From the NCBI GenBank assembly GCA_031425155.1, contig JANPIV010000035.1:90778-154777 (forward strand): a stretch of 64,000 nt of DNA, in the 5' to 3' direction. Under the pieces are notes generated by a model. The model did no database searches and was not told the DNA's origin. It saw only the letters and a list, made by a program, of their open reading frames with translations. Origin of the DNA: M3007 sp031425155. GTDB lineage: Bacteria; Bacteroidota; Bacteroidia; Chitinophagales; Saprospiraceae. This document shows positions 52,325 through 60,766 of the stretch, in pieces. The position numbers were made by a program, and so were the translations under genes. Position 1 is the stretch's first letter, and each line of letters opens with the position of its first letter.

Positions 52325-53377
52325 ATGCAGAAACTACTTTTCCTCCTGCTTTTGATGGGCTGCACGTCCATAGCTCAGGCCCAATTCCGAGTCCTGTTTG
52401 TGGACGATAGTGGCGACAATTTTGGCAATGGCGACTCTCTGACTACCGCCTTTAATTCGCTGGGGTACGAAACCGTTTATTTTGATGCTTTCGGCGGACT
52501 TATCAGCCCTTCCGTGGCCGATATGAACGACTATGATCTGGTGGTTTGGTACACTTCTACCTGGGGCGTGGACCTGCAACTTTGGGGCGGTGCCGATACC
52601 GATAACCCGGAATTGCGGGCTTATCTGGCGCAACCCACCGCCAATCTCTGGCTCATCGGGCTCGATTATTTCTACGACCGCTATGGCGCAGCTCCGGTGA
52701 ATTTTGCGGCGGGCGACTTTGCCTACGATCATCTGGGCATTTCCCAATATGCCGTGCAGTCCTACGCAGATGATGGCGGTTTGGGCGTTCCCGTGGTCAG
52801 TCCTGCCCCCGATCAGCCCATTGCTGGACTGGAAAGTGTGGTTTGGCAATTCAGTACCCTCTGGTATGCCGATGGTTTTACCTTGCGCCCGGAAGCCACG
52901 CCGGTGTATCTTTTTGGCGACGATGCGTATTTGCTAACTGGTAAACCTACCGGGGTGTTTTATCATCCCGCCGACGGCGCACGGGTGTTGACCTACGGTT
53001 TTGATCTGGCTTTGGCGGCTAATCGTGACTCCATTAAAAATCACATTGGTGCCGTACTGAACTGGTGGCAGGGCGAACTAAATGCCACGAAATCACTCAC
53101 CACGGATTGGGAATATGTACAAATGTCGCCCAACGCTTTTTCCGACCACCTGGACATCCGCATGAAAACGCAGCGCAACACGCCGATCAGTGTGCGAATC
53201 TATAATACGACTGGCCAATTGATCGCGCAATTGGCCGAGCAGGAAACCGCTTCCGCTAATATAGAAAAAACGCTGCGCTGGTCGGTGCCAACGGGCCTGG
53301 CGGATGGATTGTACTATTGTACGGTGCAGTCGGATCGGCAGGTTTATACGGGTAAGGTGTTGAAAAAGAGCAAGTAA
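52325..53377 (+). CDS. Secreted protein with T9SS type A sorting domain, unknown function
   Basis: The ATG at 52325 (MQKLLFLLLLMGCTSIAQAQ, signal peptide) is preferred over the in-frame start 15 codons upstream; the product has 350 residues. The main domain (about 20-255) begins FRVLFVDDSGDNFGNGDSLT and contains YDLVVWYTSTWGVDLQLWGG and ARVLTYGFDLALAANRDSIK, the pattern of a glutamine amidotransferase-like (flavodoxin-like) fold seen in many secreted Bacteroidota proteins. The C-terminus is a type A sorting domain (SVRIYNTTGQLIAQL to GLYYCTVQSD and VYTGKVLKKSK). It should be secreted or surface-anchored by T9SS. Confidence 0.78.
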   Translation: MQKLLFLLLLMGCTSIAQAQFRVLFVDDSGDNFGNGDSLTTAFNSLGYETVYFDAFGGLISPSVADMNDYDLVVWYTSTWGVDLQLWGGADTDNPELRAYLAQPTANLWLIGLDYFYDRYGAAPVNFAAGDFAYDHLGISQYAVQSYADDGGLGVPVVSPAPDQPIAGLESVVWQFSTLWYADGFTLRPEATPVYLFGDDAYLLTGKPTGVFYHPADGARVLTYGFDLALAANRDSIKNHIGAVLNWWQGELNATKSLTTDWEYVQMSPNAFSDHLDIRMKTQRNTPISVRIYNTTGQLIAQLAEQETASANIEKTLRWSVPTGLADGLYYCTVQSDRQVYTGKVLKKSK

Positions 53378-53483
53378 GAAAATATTTGCCCTTTCATAGC
53401 CACTCGATCAAATCCTTACGCAATATTTGCGGCCAATGCGCGCATCGCTTTCAGGAAGATGCAGCGCATTGAAAATCAGCACC

Positions 53484-54791
53484 ATGAATTATAAGTACGT
53501 CCACCTCAGCGACGGCCTGCTGTACAACCTGTTGGAACCAGAAATACATCTGGCGTATCGCGGGTTTTTCCGCCAGCTGCATATTAATAACCGGCATGGC
53601 GTACCGGCCAATCAGCCTGTGCTGATCGCCTGCAACCATCCAACGGCCTTTCTCGATCCGCTGCTGCTCTGCCTTTACCTCGATCCGCCGATCTACAATA
53701 TGACGCGGGGCGATATTTTTCGAAAGCCTTTCTTTCGGAAGCTCATGGAGGCCTGCAACATGTTCCCGATATATCGCTCGCGCGACGGCTACACCGAACG
53801 GGACCGCAACGATGGCGTATTCGAGTTTTGCGAAAAAAAATTGCTGAACCGGCAAGTAGTGACCATCTACGTGGAAGGGGAGCATCACCTGGAAAAACGG
53901 GTGCGTACGGTGCAAAAAGGGTTGGCGCGTATTGCTTTCAGCACGTATGAGAAGCACCAACTGACTGATTTACAGGTTATTCCGGTGGGCTGCAACTACC
54001 AGTACGGCGACCGTCCCCGCGAGGAAGCCATGCTCAATGTCGGCCTGCCCATTTTTATCCGCGACTATTGGGCCGACTATCAGCGCAGCCCCGGCACAGC
54101 CATTACCCGGCTGGGAAAAGACCTGGAGGCCGCTTTGAAACAGATCTGTTTTCACCTCGAAGGCCCCGACGATGATGTACTGGCAGAGCAACTATTGACC
54201 CTGCACCGCAGTCAGTATGCCCTGCCCATGCTGCCCGTAGTGCGCTTTGAAAGCCCGCGTTTTGCTGGCGAAAAGGCGGTGCTGGACCGGCTGAATGCCT
54301 TACCGGAACTGCAAAAAAACGCGCTGCGCATTCATTGTAACAACTATTTTCTGGCCCTGGAAGAGGCCGGTCTGGAAGACAGTGCGCTGCTCCATCCGGA
54401 GCGGGGCGGCTGGGGCTGGACGCTGCTTTTAGTTCTCGGTGCCCTGCCCGCCGCTCTGGGTTGGCTGAGTAGCTGGCCGATCCGCGCCATCACGTACCAG
54501 GTCGCCGACCGCCGGGTGAAAAAGAAAGAGTTTTATGGTAGTGTCGTGCTGGGAGTAAGTTTCGTGGTGGGGCTGCTCTATTATTTGCTCTGTATCGTGG
54601 CCAGCCTGTGTACTGCCGATCCGCGCTGGATTGCGCTGGCGTTGTTGTTGCCTTTGCTCGGCTGGCTGTCCATTCTTTACCGGGAGTTGGCGGAGCGTTG
54701 GTGTGCGGCCCGGCGCGCCCTGCGCTACCCGCGACGGAAGGCATTGCTGGAACAGCGAAAAGATATTTTTGAGCACCCCGGCGTCTTGTAA
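53484..54791 (+). CDS. PlsC-like 1-acylglycerol-3-phosphate acyltransferase with C-terminal membrane helices
   Basis: The ATG at 53484 (MNYKYVHLSDG) is chosen; the 19 codons upstream are Arg/Ser-rich and unlikely. The 435-residue protein has the acyltransferase motifs I (ACNHPTAFLDPLL, His52 and Asp58), II (GDIFRKPFFRKLMEACNMFPIYRSRD) seen in part, and III (VEGEHHLE). The spacing NHPxxFLD is typical for Bacteroidota members. Residues about 305-400 hold membrane helices (TLLLVLGALPAALGWL, YGSVVLGVSFVVGLLYYLL). It should transfer acyl chains to lysophosphatidate or another lipid; the extra helices suggest membrane anchoring. Confidence 0.85.
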   Translation: MNYKYVHLSDGLLYNLLEPEIHLAYRGFFRQLHINNRHGVPANQPVLIACNHPTAFLDPLLLCLYLDPPIYNMTRGDIFRKPFFRKLMEACNMFPIYRSRDGYTERDRNDGVFEFCEKKLLNRQVVTIYVEGEHHLEKRVRTVQKGLARIAFSTYEKHQLTDLQVIPVGCNYQYGDRPREEAMLNVGLPIFIRDYWADYQRSPGTAITRLGKDLEAALKQICFHLEGPDDDVLAEQLLTLHRSQYALPMLPVVRFESPRFAGEKAVLDRLNALPELQKNALRIHCNNYFLALEEAGLEDSALLHPERGGWGWTLLLVLGALPAALGWLSSWPIRAITYQVADRRVKKKEFYGSVVLGVSFVVGLLYYLLCIVASLCTADPRWIALALLLPLLGWLSILYRELAERWCAARRALRYPRRKALLEQRKDIFEHPGVL

Positions 54792-54851
54792 TTTGATTAT
54801 ATTTACCATCCAAATACTTTAATTCCTTGCACCTTCAACCTGATTATCAAC

Positions 54852-55148
54852 ATGTTAGACCAACCTATGCGTACCCAGCCGCCCAAAAACTGGCTGGTAG
54901 AGTCCATTCTCGTGACCATTCTCTGCTGCCTGCCCTTTGGTATAGTGGGCATCGTGAACGCCTCGAAAGTAGAGTCCAAGTTCTTCGCCGGAGATATTGA
55001 CGGGGCCGAAAGAGCCGCTGCCGATGCTAAAAAGTGGACGATGATCGGTTTCTGGATCGGCATCTCGTGCATTGCTCTGTACCTCATTTTTGTGGCTATC
55101 GTCTTTATTTTTGCTGCCAAAAATGGGGGGCTGGAAGACTTCCAATAG
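54852..55148 (+). CDS. CD225/dispanin-family membrane protein
   Basis: A 98-residue protein with two membrane helices. The first half, PKNWLVESILVTILCCLPFG followed by IVNASKVESKFFAGD, is the CD225/dispanin signature shared with eukaryotic IFITM proteins, and the second helix is at about 64-88 (IGFWIGISCIALYLIFVAIV). The bacterial role is unknown. The DUF2752 gene overlaps its 3' end, a pairing that recurs in bacteria and suggests translational coupling. Confidence 0.88.
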   Translation: MLDQPMRTQPPKNWLVESILVTILCCLPFGIVGIVNASKVESKFFAGDIDGAERAAADAKKWTMIGFWIGISCIALYLIFVAIVFIFAAKNGGLEDFQ

Positions 55149-55512
55149 CACGTGGCTGGGAGGGGTAGCTCTGCTGAGTCTGATCGGATGGCTATACTTC
55201 CGCTTCGATCCGGCACTCTACCCTTTCCCGAAATGTCCATTCCAATATATCACTGGCTTTAAATGCCCGGGCTGCGGTTCGCAACGGGCTTTGCACCAAC
55301 TTTTGCACGGCCATCTGGGCAACGCGGCACAAGCCAATCCGCTGTTTATCCTGATATTACCCTATTTGTTGCCGGGCCTGGTGCTGGAATACACCCGCTG
55401 GGGCCGTCAGCAGATAGCGCTGCGTCGCCGCTGGTATGGCTATCGGGCTACGCTGGTGGTGGGGGTAGTGGTGGTAGCCTATTGGCTGGCGCGGAATGTG
55501 TGGGGATTTTGA
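55123..55512 (+). CDS. DUF2752 membrane protein
   Basis: The ATG at 55123 (MGGWKTSNSTWLGG), overlapping the CD225 gene by 26 bases in another frame, gives 129 residues; an ATG at 55072 is also in frame but would overlap further. The protein has membrane helices at about 12-28, 65-85 and 110-126 and the DUF2752 core KCPFQYITGFKCPGCGSQRA followed by LHQLLHG, with the conserved CPxxxxTGxxCPGCG pair of cysteine motifs. The function is unknown; co-occurrence with CD225/dispanin suggests a joint membrane role. Confidence 0.85.
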   Translation: MGGWKTSNSTWLGGVALLSLIGWLYFRFDPALYPFPKCPFQYITGFKCPGCGSQRALHQLLHGHLGNAAQANPLFILILPYLLPGLVLEYTRWGRQQIALRRRWYGYRATLVVGVVVVAYWLARNVWGF

Positions 55513-55568
55513 CACACGGATTTTGCAACACGGATTTAGCGGATTCACACCGATTTCCGCGGATTTTA
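55513..55568. repeat. Degenerate ACACGGATTT word repeat
   Basis: CACGGATTT appears twice, with GCGGATTCACACCGATTTCC and GCGGATTTT, directly after the DUF2752 stop codon. It is another locally repeated intergenic word. Confidence 0.45.
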
Positions 55569-55639
55569 GTTTGTAAATAGTTAGATGGTTCTTCAAGTAA
55601 AATCTGCGTAACTCGCTCATTTTCACGAGCATTCCCGTT

Positions 55640-57088
55640 TTATAACACCGATAGCAGCCATTCGCGTTCGGCCAGATGCACCGTGGCGATGATCTCTACA
55701 CGGAGTTTATTTTTTTCCGCTTCCCCCTGTATGGGTTGGGCCGTCATTTTTTTTAGAAAACGCACCAGATTCAAGTACATCTCGCGGTGGTAACCGCCTT
55801 CTTTATGCCGCTGCAAATAAATACCAAAACTATCCAGTAGATAGGAGAGTGCCTGCCATTCCTTTCGCTCAAAATACATGAGCAGCAGCATCCGGCGCGA
55901 ATCGAAATTTTCCAGAATATCGCCCAATTCTACATAAGGCAACAAGGCCAACGCTTCCTGGTAGTCTTTCTTCCGAAAATAAAAAGTGGCCAGATTGTAT
56001 TTGAAAATGTTGTCCCGCTCCCTGGGCGGCAAGTAAGCCTGAAATTCCTGCAAATAAGCCAGGGCCCAATCCCACTCGTGGAGGGCGACGGCGATGTTGA
56101 GCACGTTGCGGTAGGTGAATTTGGAAAGCCAGCCGTTTTCGAGAAATACGCCGCGCTGCAAGCCTGCCCGGTAAAGATCGAAGGCTTCCCGGATGTGTTT
56201 TTTATCGCCCGCATTGATGCGCCGGATGCAGACATTGAGGGCCAGAATGTACAAATCGCGCAGATCAGTGTCGGGAAAAACGTCGCCGTGCTGCGCCAGT
56301 TGCATTTTCAGCCGGTCAAAATGCGCTTCCTGGTCGGGCTCCTGCAAGGCCAGGTAACTGGTATGCCAGGCCTCCACCGCCGGAATGCCCAGAAATGCGC
56401 CCTGGGTCGCCAGACGAAGGGTTTCCGGCAAATAAGGCACCGTGACCGACACGTTGGCCAGGGCCTTTTGGGCCAGTAAAGTGCAGCCCTGGCGCAGGGA
56501 ATTGATGGCCACAAAAACGCCAAATACATTATTCATTTCCTGCACATTACCCATACCGCTGCGTTGCTTCTGGCGGCGCAGTTCCCACACTTCCTGTTCC
56601 AGCGCAAACCGTTGGATATAGTAGCCATCGTGCCGCAGCGGGGGCTTTTCGAGGGCGGCTTTGGCGCGATCCAGTTCCTTTTCGTAAAAATCATCCAGTC
56701 CCATTTTCTTCAAAGCCCGGCAAAAGTGCAGCTGTACTTCGGCACCATCGCTGCTCCATTCCTGCCAGGCTAGGCACTGGCGGATCACCTCGAGCAGGTA
56801 GGTGAGCAGGTGGCGCAGCTTGCCATCGTCGAATACGGGGACGCGTTTAGTCCCCGTTTCGGCAAAAATGAACTGAAAGGCGGCTTCCTTGGTGAAGGAT
56901 GTGACCGACGAACGCCGCGTTTTGCCCGGTTTCTGCTCCGTGGCGGCGATCTGCTTTTCGATGAATTCCAGCAACCGGATCAGTTCCTCCCGCTGATTGA
57001 ACACCGGCGAACGCAAGGCCCGGCTCACCTGCCGCCGTTGCGCCTCCGGCAAGGCCTTCCACAGCCTGACCAGCAAAGTATTTTCCAT
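55640..57088 (-). CDS. Helical-repeat protein of unknown function (paralogue of the gene at 10738)
   Basis: A 482-residue helical protein without signal or membrane segments. It aligns along its length with the 470-residue protein at 10738-12150. The N-terminus (MENTLLVRLWKALPEAQRRQ, then RSPVFNQREELIRLL) matches the paralogue's QSPFFNSRADVLALF, and the C-terminus matches in RDNIFKYNLATFYFR, LLDSFGIYLQRHKEGGYHRE, MYLNLVRFLKK and AEREWLL. The repeats look TPR-like. I recognise no named family. It is divergent from the leucine-rich-repeat protein gene at 57265. Confidence 0.75.
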   Translation of the reverse strand: MENTLLVRLWKALPEAQRRQVSRALRSPVFNQREELIRLLEFIEKQIAATEQKPGKTRRSSVTSFTKEAAFQFIFAETGTKRVPVFDDGKLRHLLTYLLEVIRQCLAWQEWSSDGAEVQLHFCRALKKMGLDDFYEKELDRAKAALEKPPLRHDGYYIQRFALEQEVWELRRQKQRSGMGNVQEMNNVFGVFVAINSLRQGCTLLAQKALANVSVTVPYLPETLRLATQGAFLGIPAVEAWHTSYLALQEPDQEAHFDRLKMQLAQHGDVFPDTDLRDLYILALNVCIRRINAGDKKHIREAFDLYRAGLQRGVFLENGWLSKFTYRNVLNIAVALHEWDWALAYLQEFQAYLPPRERDNIFKYNLATFYFRKKDYQEALALLPYVELGDILENFDSRRMLLLMYFERKEWQALSYLLDSFGIYLQRHKEGGYHREMYLNLVRFLKKMTAQPIQGEAEKNKLRVEIIATVHLAEREWLLSVL

Positions 57089-57264
57089 CGTTATTTTTGC
57101 ACAAAAAAACGGCTAAATATTTAACTATCAATGGATTAAATCTTCATTTTTTGCCGGGCATCCGACAAACGGCAAAATCTGTCTTTCCTGGCTCGCGTAA
57201 GGCAACGCACCTTTGAGCATGGTTTTCATCTTTGTCGCTAATCCCTCCATCAAAAATTCTTCTT

Positions 57265-60200
57265 ATGAACAAATTTTGTACTACTGTTTTAGTTTTTTTA
57301 TTGACCTGGGCGACTGCGGAAGCGCAGTCTTGCTTGCCGCAGGGGATTACGTTCACCACGCAGGGACAGGTGGATAGTTTTTCGATTAATTATCCGGGGT
57401 GTAGTGTGGTGGAGGGCGATGTAAAGATTGAAATGCAACAGGGTACCAATCTAAATGGTTTGCAGGCGTTGCAAGGTATCGGAGGAGACCTTACCATTGC
57501 CAGTTGTCCTTTTTTAACTAATTTACAGGGTTTAAACAATGTAGGTTACATAGGCGGGAGTCTATTAGTTGGCAACGAGACGCACTTGCCTACTAATTCA
57601 GCCCTTGTAAATTTGCAAGGGTTGGATGGCCTTTTAACTATTGGTGAGGATTTGAGAATAAGGAATCAACAGAATATGATAAGTTTGAATGGCCTGGAAA
57701 ATCTTACTATGTTAGGTGGTGATTTGCAATTATTCTACAGTAAGATAGTAAATCTTGATGCCTTGTATAATCTGAACAGCATCAATGGCGACATTATCAT
57801 ACAAAGTAATAGTAATTTAGAAAATTTACATGGTTTACAAAATATTGGTTCTGTAATTCATGGCCTCACAATTGAAGGTGCGGCTGCTTTCGACAATTTA
57901 GATGGCTTAGAAAATATAACTACTATAACCGAAAATGTTACTATAAGCAGTCTCACATTAAAAAATGTAAATGCACTGAATAATCTGAACACGATAGGAG
58001 GGGCACTTAGCATTTCTCACAATCCTCAACTTCACGATATAACCGGTTTATCTAGTCTGCATTCTGTAAATAAAAACCTTGATGTCGTTTACAACGATAG
58101 CCTTACTACGCTTATTGGACTGGATAACCTGGATACAATAGGCGGGTCACTTAATATTTCTTACAATCCTCAACTTCATAGCATAGCTGGTTTGGCTAGT
58201 CTGCATTCTGTAAATAAAAACCTTGATATCGTTTACAACGATAGTCTTACTACACTTATGGGGCTAAATGGATTGCAATCAATAGGTGCAAGTTGCTCCA
58301 TTAAGGCTAACAAATCTTTAGTCACGTTAGATGGATTAGAAAATATCAGCCATATTGGCACTACATTCTCTATTGACGGAAACCCTGTGCTCGCTGAATT
58401 AACAAATTTGCATAATTTGCGGGAGATAGGCAGCTTGACTATTAATGCAAATATGGCTTTGACTACGCTTTCCGGCTTAGATAGTCTCGAATCAATCGAG
58501 CAGACACTATGGATTTCCAAAAATTTTTCACTCACTGACTTGTCCGCTCTAAGCCATCTCGTCAAAGTTGGTTTAGGTATAGCTATTGAAAATAACCAAT
58601 CTCTATCTACTTTGGTGGGTTTGCAAAACATAGAAACCATTGTCAACAACTCATCTCCTGGCAGTAGTGCTGGTCCCGAGTATATAATATATAATAATCC
58701 TTCTCTCTCTGTATGTTCTATTTACTCCATATGTAAGCAACTGCTCTACTACCCAGGAGCAATTGGTGTTAGTAATAATGCGCCAGGGTGTAATACACTG
58801 GAGGAAATAGAGGCTGGCTGTGATGGTAAAGCAGTTGTAGCTACGGTAATATCAGATTATAATGACAATTGCCAAGCAAATAGTAGCGATGGATTTGCGG
58901 AAGGAATTTTAGTGCGCTTATCTGGTAATATCCAGCAGACGCTACGATCTACCAAAGCAAATGGTAATGCAAATTTTGTTTTTCTGGGCACAGGTAGTTT
59001 TACTTTATCATTACCTCAATTTCCTAGTGTGAACTGGGAAATTTGTCAAGATACACTGACATTTTTAGCGGATACGATTCCCCAAGATACTATCCGAGCC
59101 ACCTTTTTTGTAACACCCTTGATACAATGCCCCCAACTAACCGTAGATCTCGGCCTCCCTTCTTTCTTCCGGGGCTGTCTCGCCCCTTCTCCCATGCAGG
59201 TCGTAACGCGCAACATCGGCACGATTCCCGCTGAAGACGCTCGCGTAGCGGTTATCATGCCGGATGGTATGGAACTGATGACCTCTACTCCGCCGCTGAA
59301 TGCACAGTCCGGCGATACGCTCTTTTTCGACCTTGGCGAATTAGTTCCCTTTCAAGCCAGTACGGTGAGTATGGTCGTCAGAACCACTTGCGCTGCTGTG
59401 GAGACTGGGACAGCCTTGTGTTTGGAAGCCTTTGCAACTTTCGCCAATCCCTGCCCAATAACGACGCCACCTGCCTCAGAAATACGGCTTTTTTCGGAGT
59501 GTATGAATGACACGACGGTACGCTTTACAATTAAAAATGTGGGCGATGCACCCACACAGGCGTTGCATGAGTACGTGATTATTGAAGATGAAGTTATTCT
59601 GCATACCCAACCTTTCAATCTGGAACCACTGGGTAGTCTGGATGTGGATGTGCAGAGTAATGGTGCTACTTACCGCATGGAAGCCACTAAGTATGACGAT
59701 GGTACCCTCACCGCTACGGCCGTAGAAAACTGCAATGGTTTTATGCCCGGTTTTATTACCGCTTACTGGTTAAATGACGGTCTGCGCGACTATGATTTTG
59801 ATTGCCGGGAAATACGTAATGCTTACGATCCCAACCAAAAAACGGCCATTCCTACCGGCGTCGGACCGGAATATTTACTGGCGGCGAATAAAACCATTCA
59901 ATACACCATTGATTTCCAAAATACGGGTACCGATACGGCTTTTCGGGTGCAATTACTGGATATTTTACCAGAACAATTGGATGTGAATAGTTTTCGTCCG
60001 GGGTTTTCCAGTCATCCCTACACCTGGGAAATACGCGGCGCAGACACCCTGGAAGTGCTGTTTTATCCCATTATGCTACCCGATAGTAATGTGAACGAAG
60101 CGACCTCACATGGCTGGTTCAGTTTTGAAATAAATCAGCGACCGAACTTGCCCGACGGCACCACGATTGAAAATAGGGCGGCTATTGTTTTTGACTATAA

Positions 60201-60522
60201 TCCACCAATTATCACTAATACCGTACTGCACACTATTGGAAAATTAACGGTGAGTGTGGACGGCCCGCCATCTGCGACACAAGCCTGGCAGATATTCAAC
60301 AATCCAACCCGCTATGCTGCCACATTTAAAGCCAAAGAGTTTATATCTGGTGAAAAACGCTTTGAACTGAGCGATGCGATGGGACGAATAATACGCACGG
60401 AGCATTTTTCAGGACAGGATTTTGAGTTTCGGCGCGGGCTATTGGCGGGCGGTTTGTATTATTTCCGTATAGTAGATGCACGGGGAAGGGTGTTTTCTGG
60501 CAAAATTTTAATTAGTGACTAA
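57265..60522 (+). CDS. Secreted leucine-rich-repeat protein with T9SS type A sorting domain
   Basis: The ATG at 57265 gives 1085 residues with a signal peptide (MNKFCTTVLVFLLTWATAEAQ). Residues about 55-500 are leucine-rich repeats of the receptor-L/BspA-like kind (LQGLNNVGYIGGSLLVGNE, LNGLENLTMLGGDLQL), including a recent 48-codon duplication at 57997-58284. The rest has an SdrD-like domain (VATVISDYNDNCQANSSDGF), DUF11-like sandwiches (about 610-990, with DPNQKTAIPTG, FQNTGTDTAF and SHPYTWEIRG) and a type A sorting domain (LYYFRIVDARGRVFSGKIL). The C-terminal half is paralogous to that of the protein at 12380. The LRR half is A/T-richer than the flanks. A surface adhesin role is inferred. 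Confidence 0.87.
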   Translation: MNKFCTTVLVFLLTWATAEAQSCLPQGITFTTQGQVDSFSINYPGCSVVEGDVKIEMQQGTNLNGLQALQGIGGDLTIASCPFLTNLQGLNNVGYIGGSLLVGNETHLPTNSALVNLQGLDGLLTIGEDLRIRNQQNMISLNGLENLTMLGGDLQLFYSKIVNLDALYNLNSINGDIIIQSNSNLENLHGLQNIGSVIHGLTIEGAAAFDNLDGLENITTITENVTISSLTLKNVNALNNLNTIGGALSISHNPQLHDITGLSSLHSVNKNLDVVYNDSLTTLIGLDNLDTIGGSLNISYNPQLHSIAGLASLHSVNKNLDIVYNDSLTTLMGLNGLQSIGASCSIKANKSLVTLDGLENISHIGTTFSIDGNPVLAELTNLHNLREIGSLTINANMALTTLSGLDSLESIEQTLWISKNFSLTDLSALSHLVKVGLGIAIENNQSLSTLVGLQNIETIVNNSSPGSSAGPEYIIYNNPSLSVCSIYSICKQLLYYPGAIGVSNNAPGCNTLEEIEAGCDGKAVVATVISDYNDNCQANSSDGFAEGILVRLSGNIQQTLRSTKANGNANFVFLGTGSFTLSLPQFPSVNWEICQDTLTFLADTIPQDTIRATFFVTPLIQCPQLTVDLGLPSFFRGCLAPSPMQVVTRNIGTIPAEDARVAVIMPDGMELMTSTPPLNAQSGDTLFFDLGELVPFQASTVSMVVRTTCAAVETGTALCLEAFATFANPCPITTPPASEIRLFSECMNDTTVRFTIKNVGDAPTQALHEYVIIEDEVILHTQPFNLEPLGSLDVDVQSNGATYRMEATKYDDGTLTATAVENCNGFMPGFITAYWLNDGLRDYDFDCREIRNAYDPNQKTAIPTGVGPEYLLAANKTIQYTIDFQNTGTDTAFRVQLLDILPEQLDVNSFRPGFSSHPYTWEIRGADTLEVLFYPIMLPDSNVNEATSHGWFSFEINQRPNLPDGTTIENRAAIVFDYNPPIITNTVLHTIGKLTVSVDGPPSATQAWQIFNNPTRYAATFKAKEFISGEKRFELSDAMGRIIRTEHFSGQDFEFRRGLLAGGLYYFRIVDARGRVFSGKILISD
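57997..58284 (+). repeat. Tandem 144-base duplication inside the LRR region
   Basis: Copy 1 (57997-58140) and copy 2 (58141-58284) share long identical stretches such as AGTCTGCATTCTGTAAATAA and differ at scattered sites, mostly near their ends. The unit is exactly 48 codons, about two leucine-rich repeats. Confidence 0.8.
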
Positions 60523-60543
60523 TAATTATTAGACTTTTTGCAT

Positions 60544-60670
60544 TGATGTTATAGAAGTCGCACCAATGTTGTGTCATTCAGAGGCGTAGCCGAAGAATCT
60601 GATTGTTTAAAAAATCTAGTAAAAGCAGGCTTTTCAAGCCTCAGATTCATCGCTACCGCTCTGAATGACA
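60544..60670. repeat. TGTCATTCAGAG-ended inverted-repeat element, copy C
   Basis: The core at 60572-60670 has ends TGTCATTCAGAG and CTCTGAATGACA with inner arms AGAATCTGA and TCAGATTCAT. It is close to copy B, including the left extension TGATGTTATAGAA. It lies between the LRR gene and the convergent bshC. Confidence 0.7.
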
Positions 60671-60766
60671 CGCATCTCAAAAACTATAAGATTTTGACTG
60701 TCAATGTCACGACAATCTTATCACGCGCCTTTTTTAAAGCAACGTTTATGTATCATCCCTCATACT

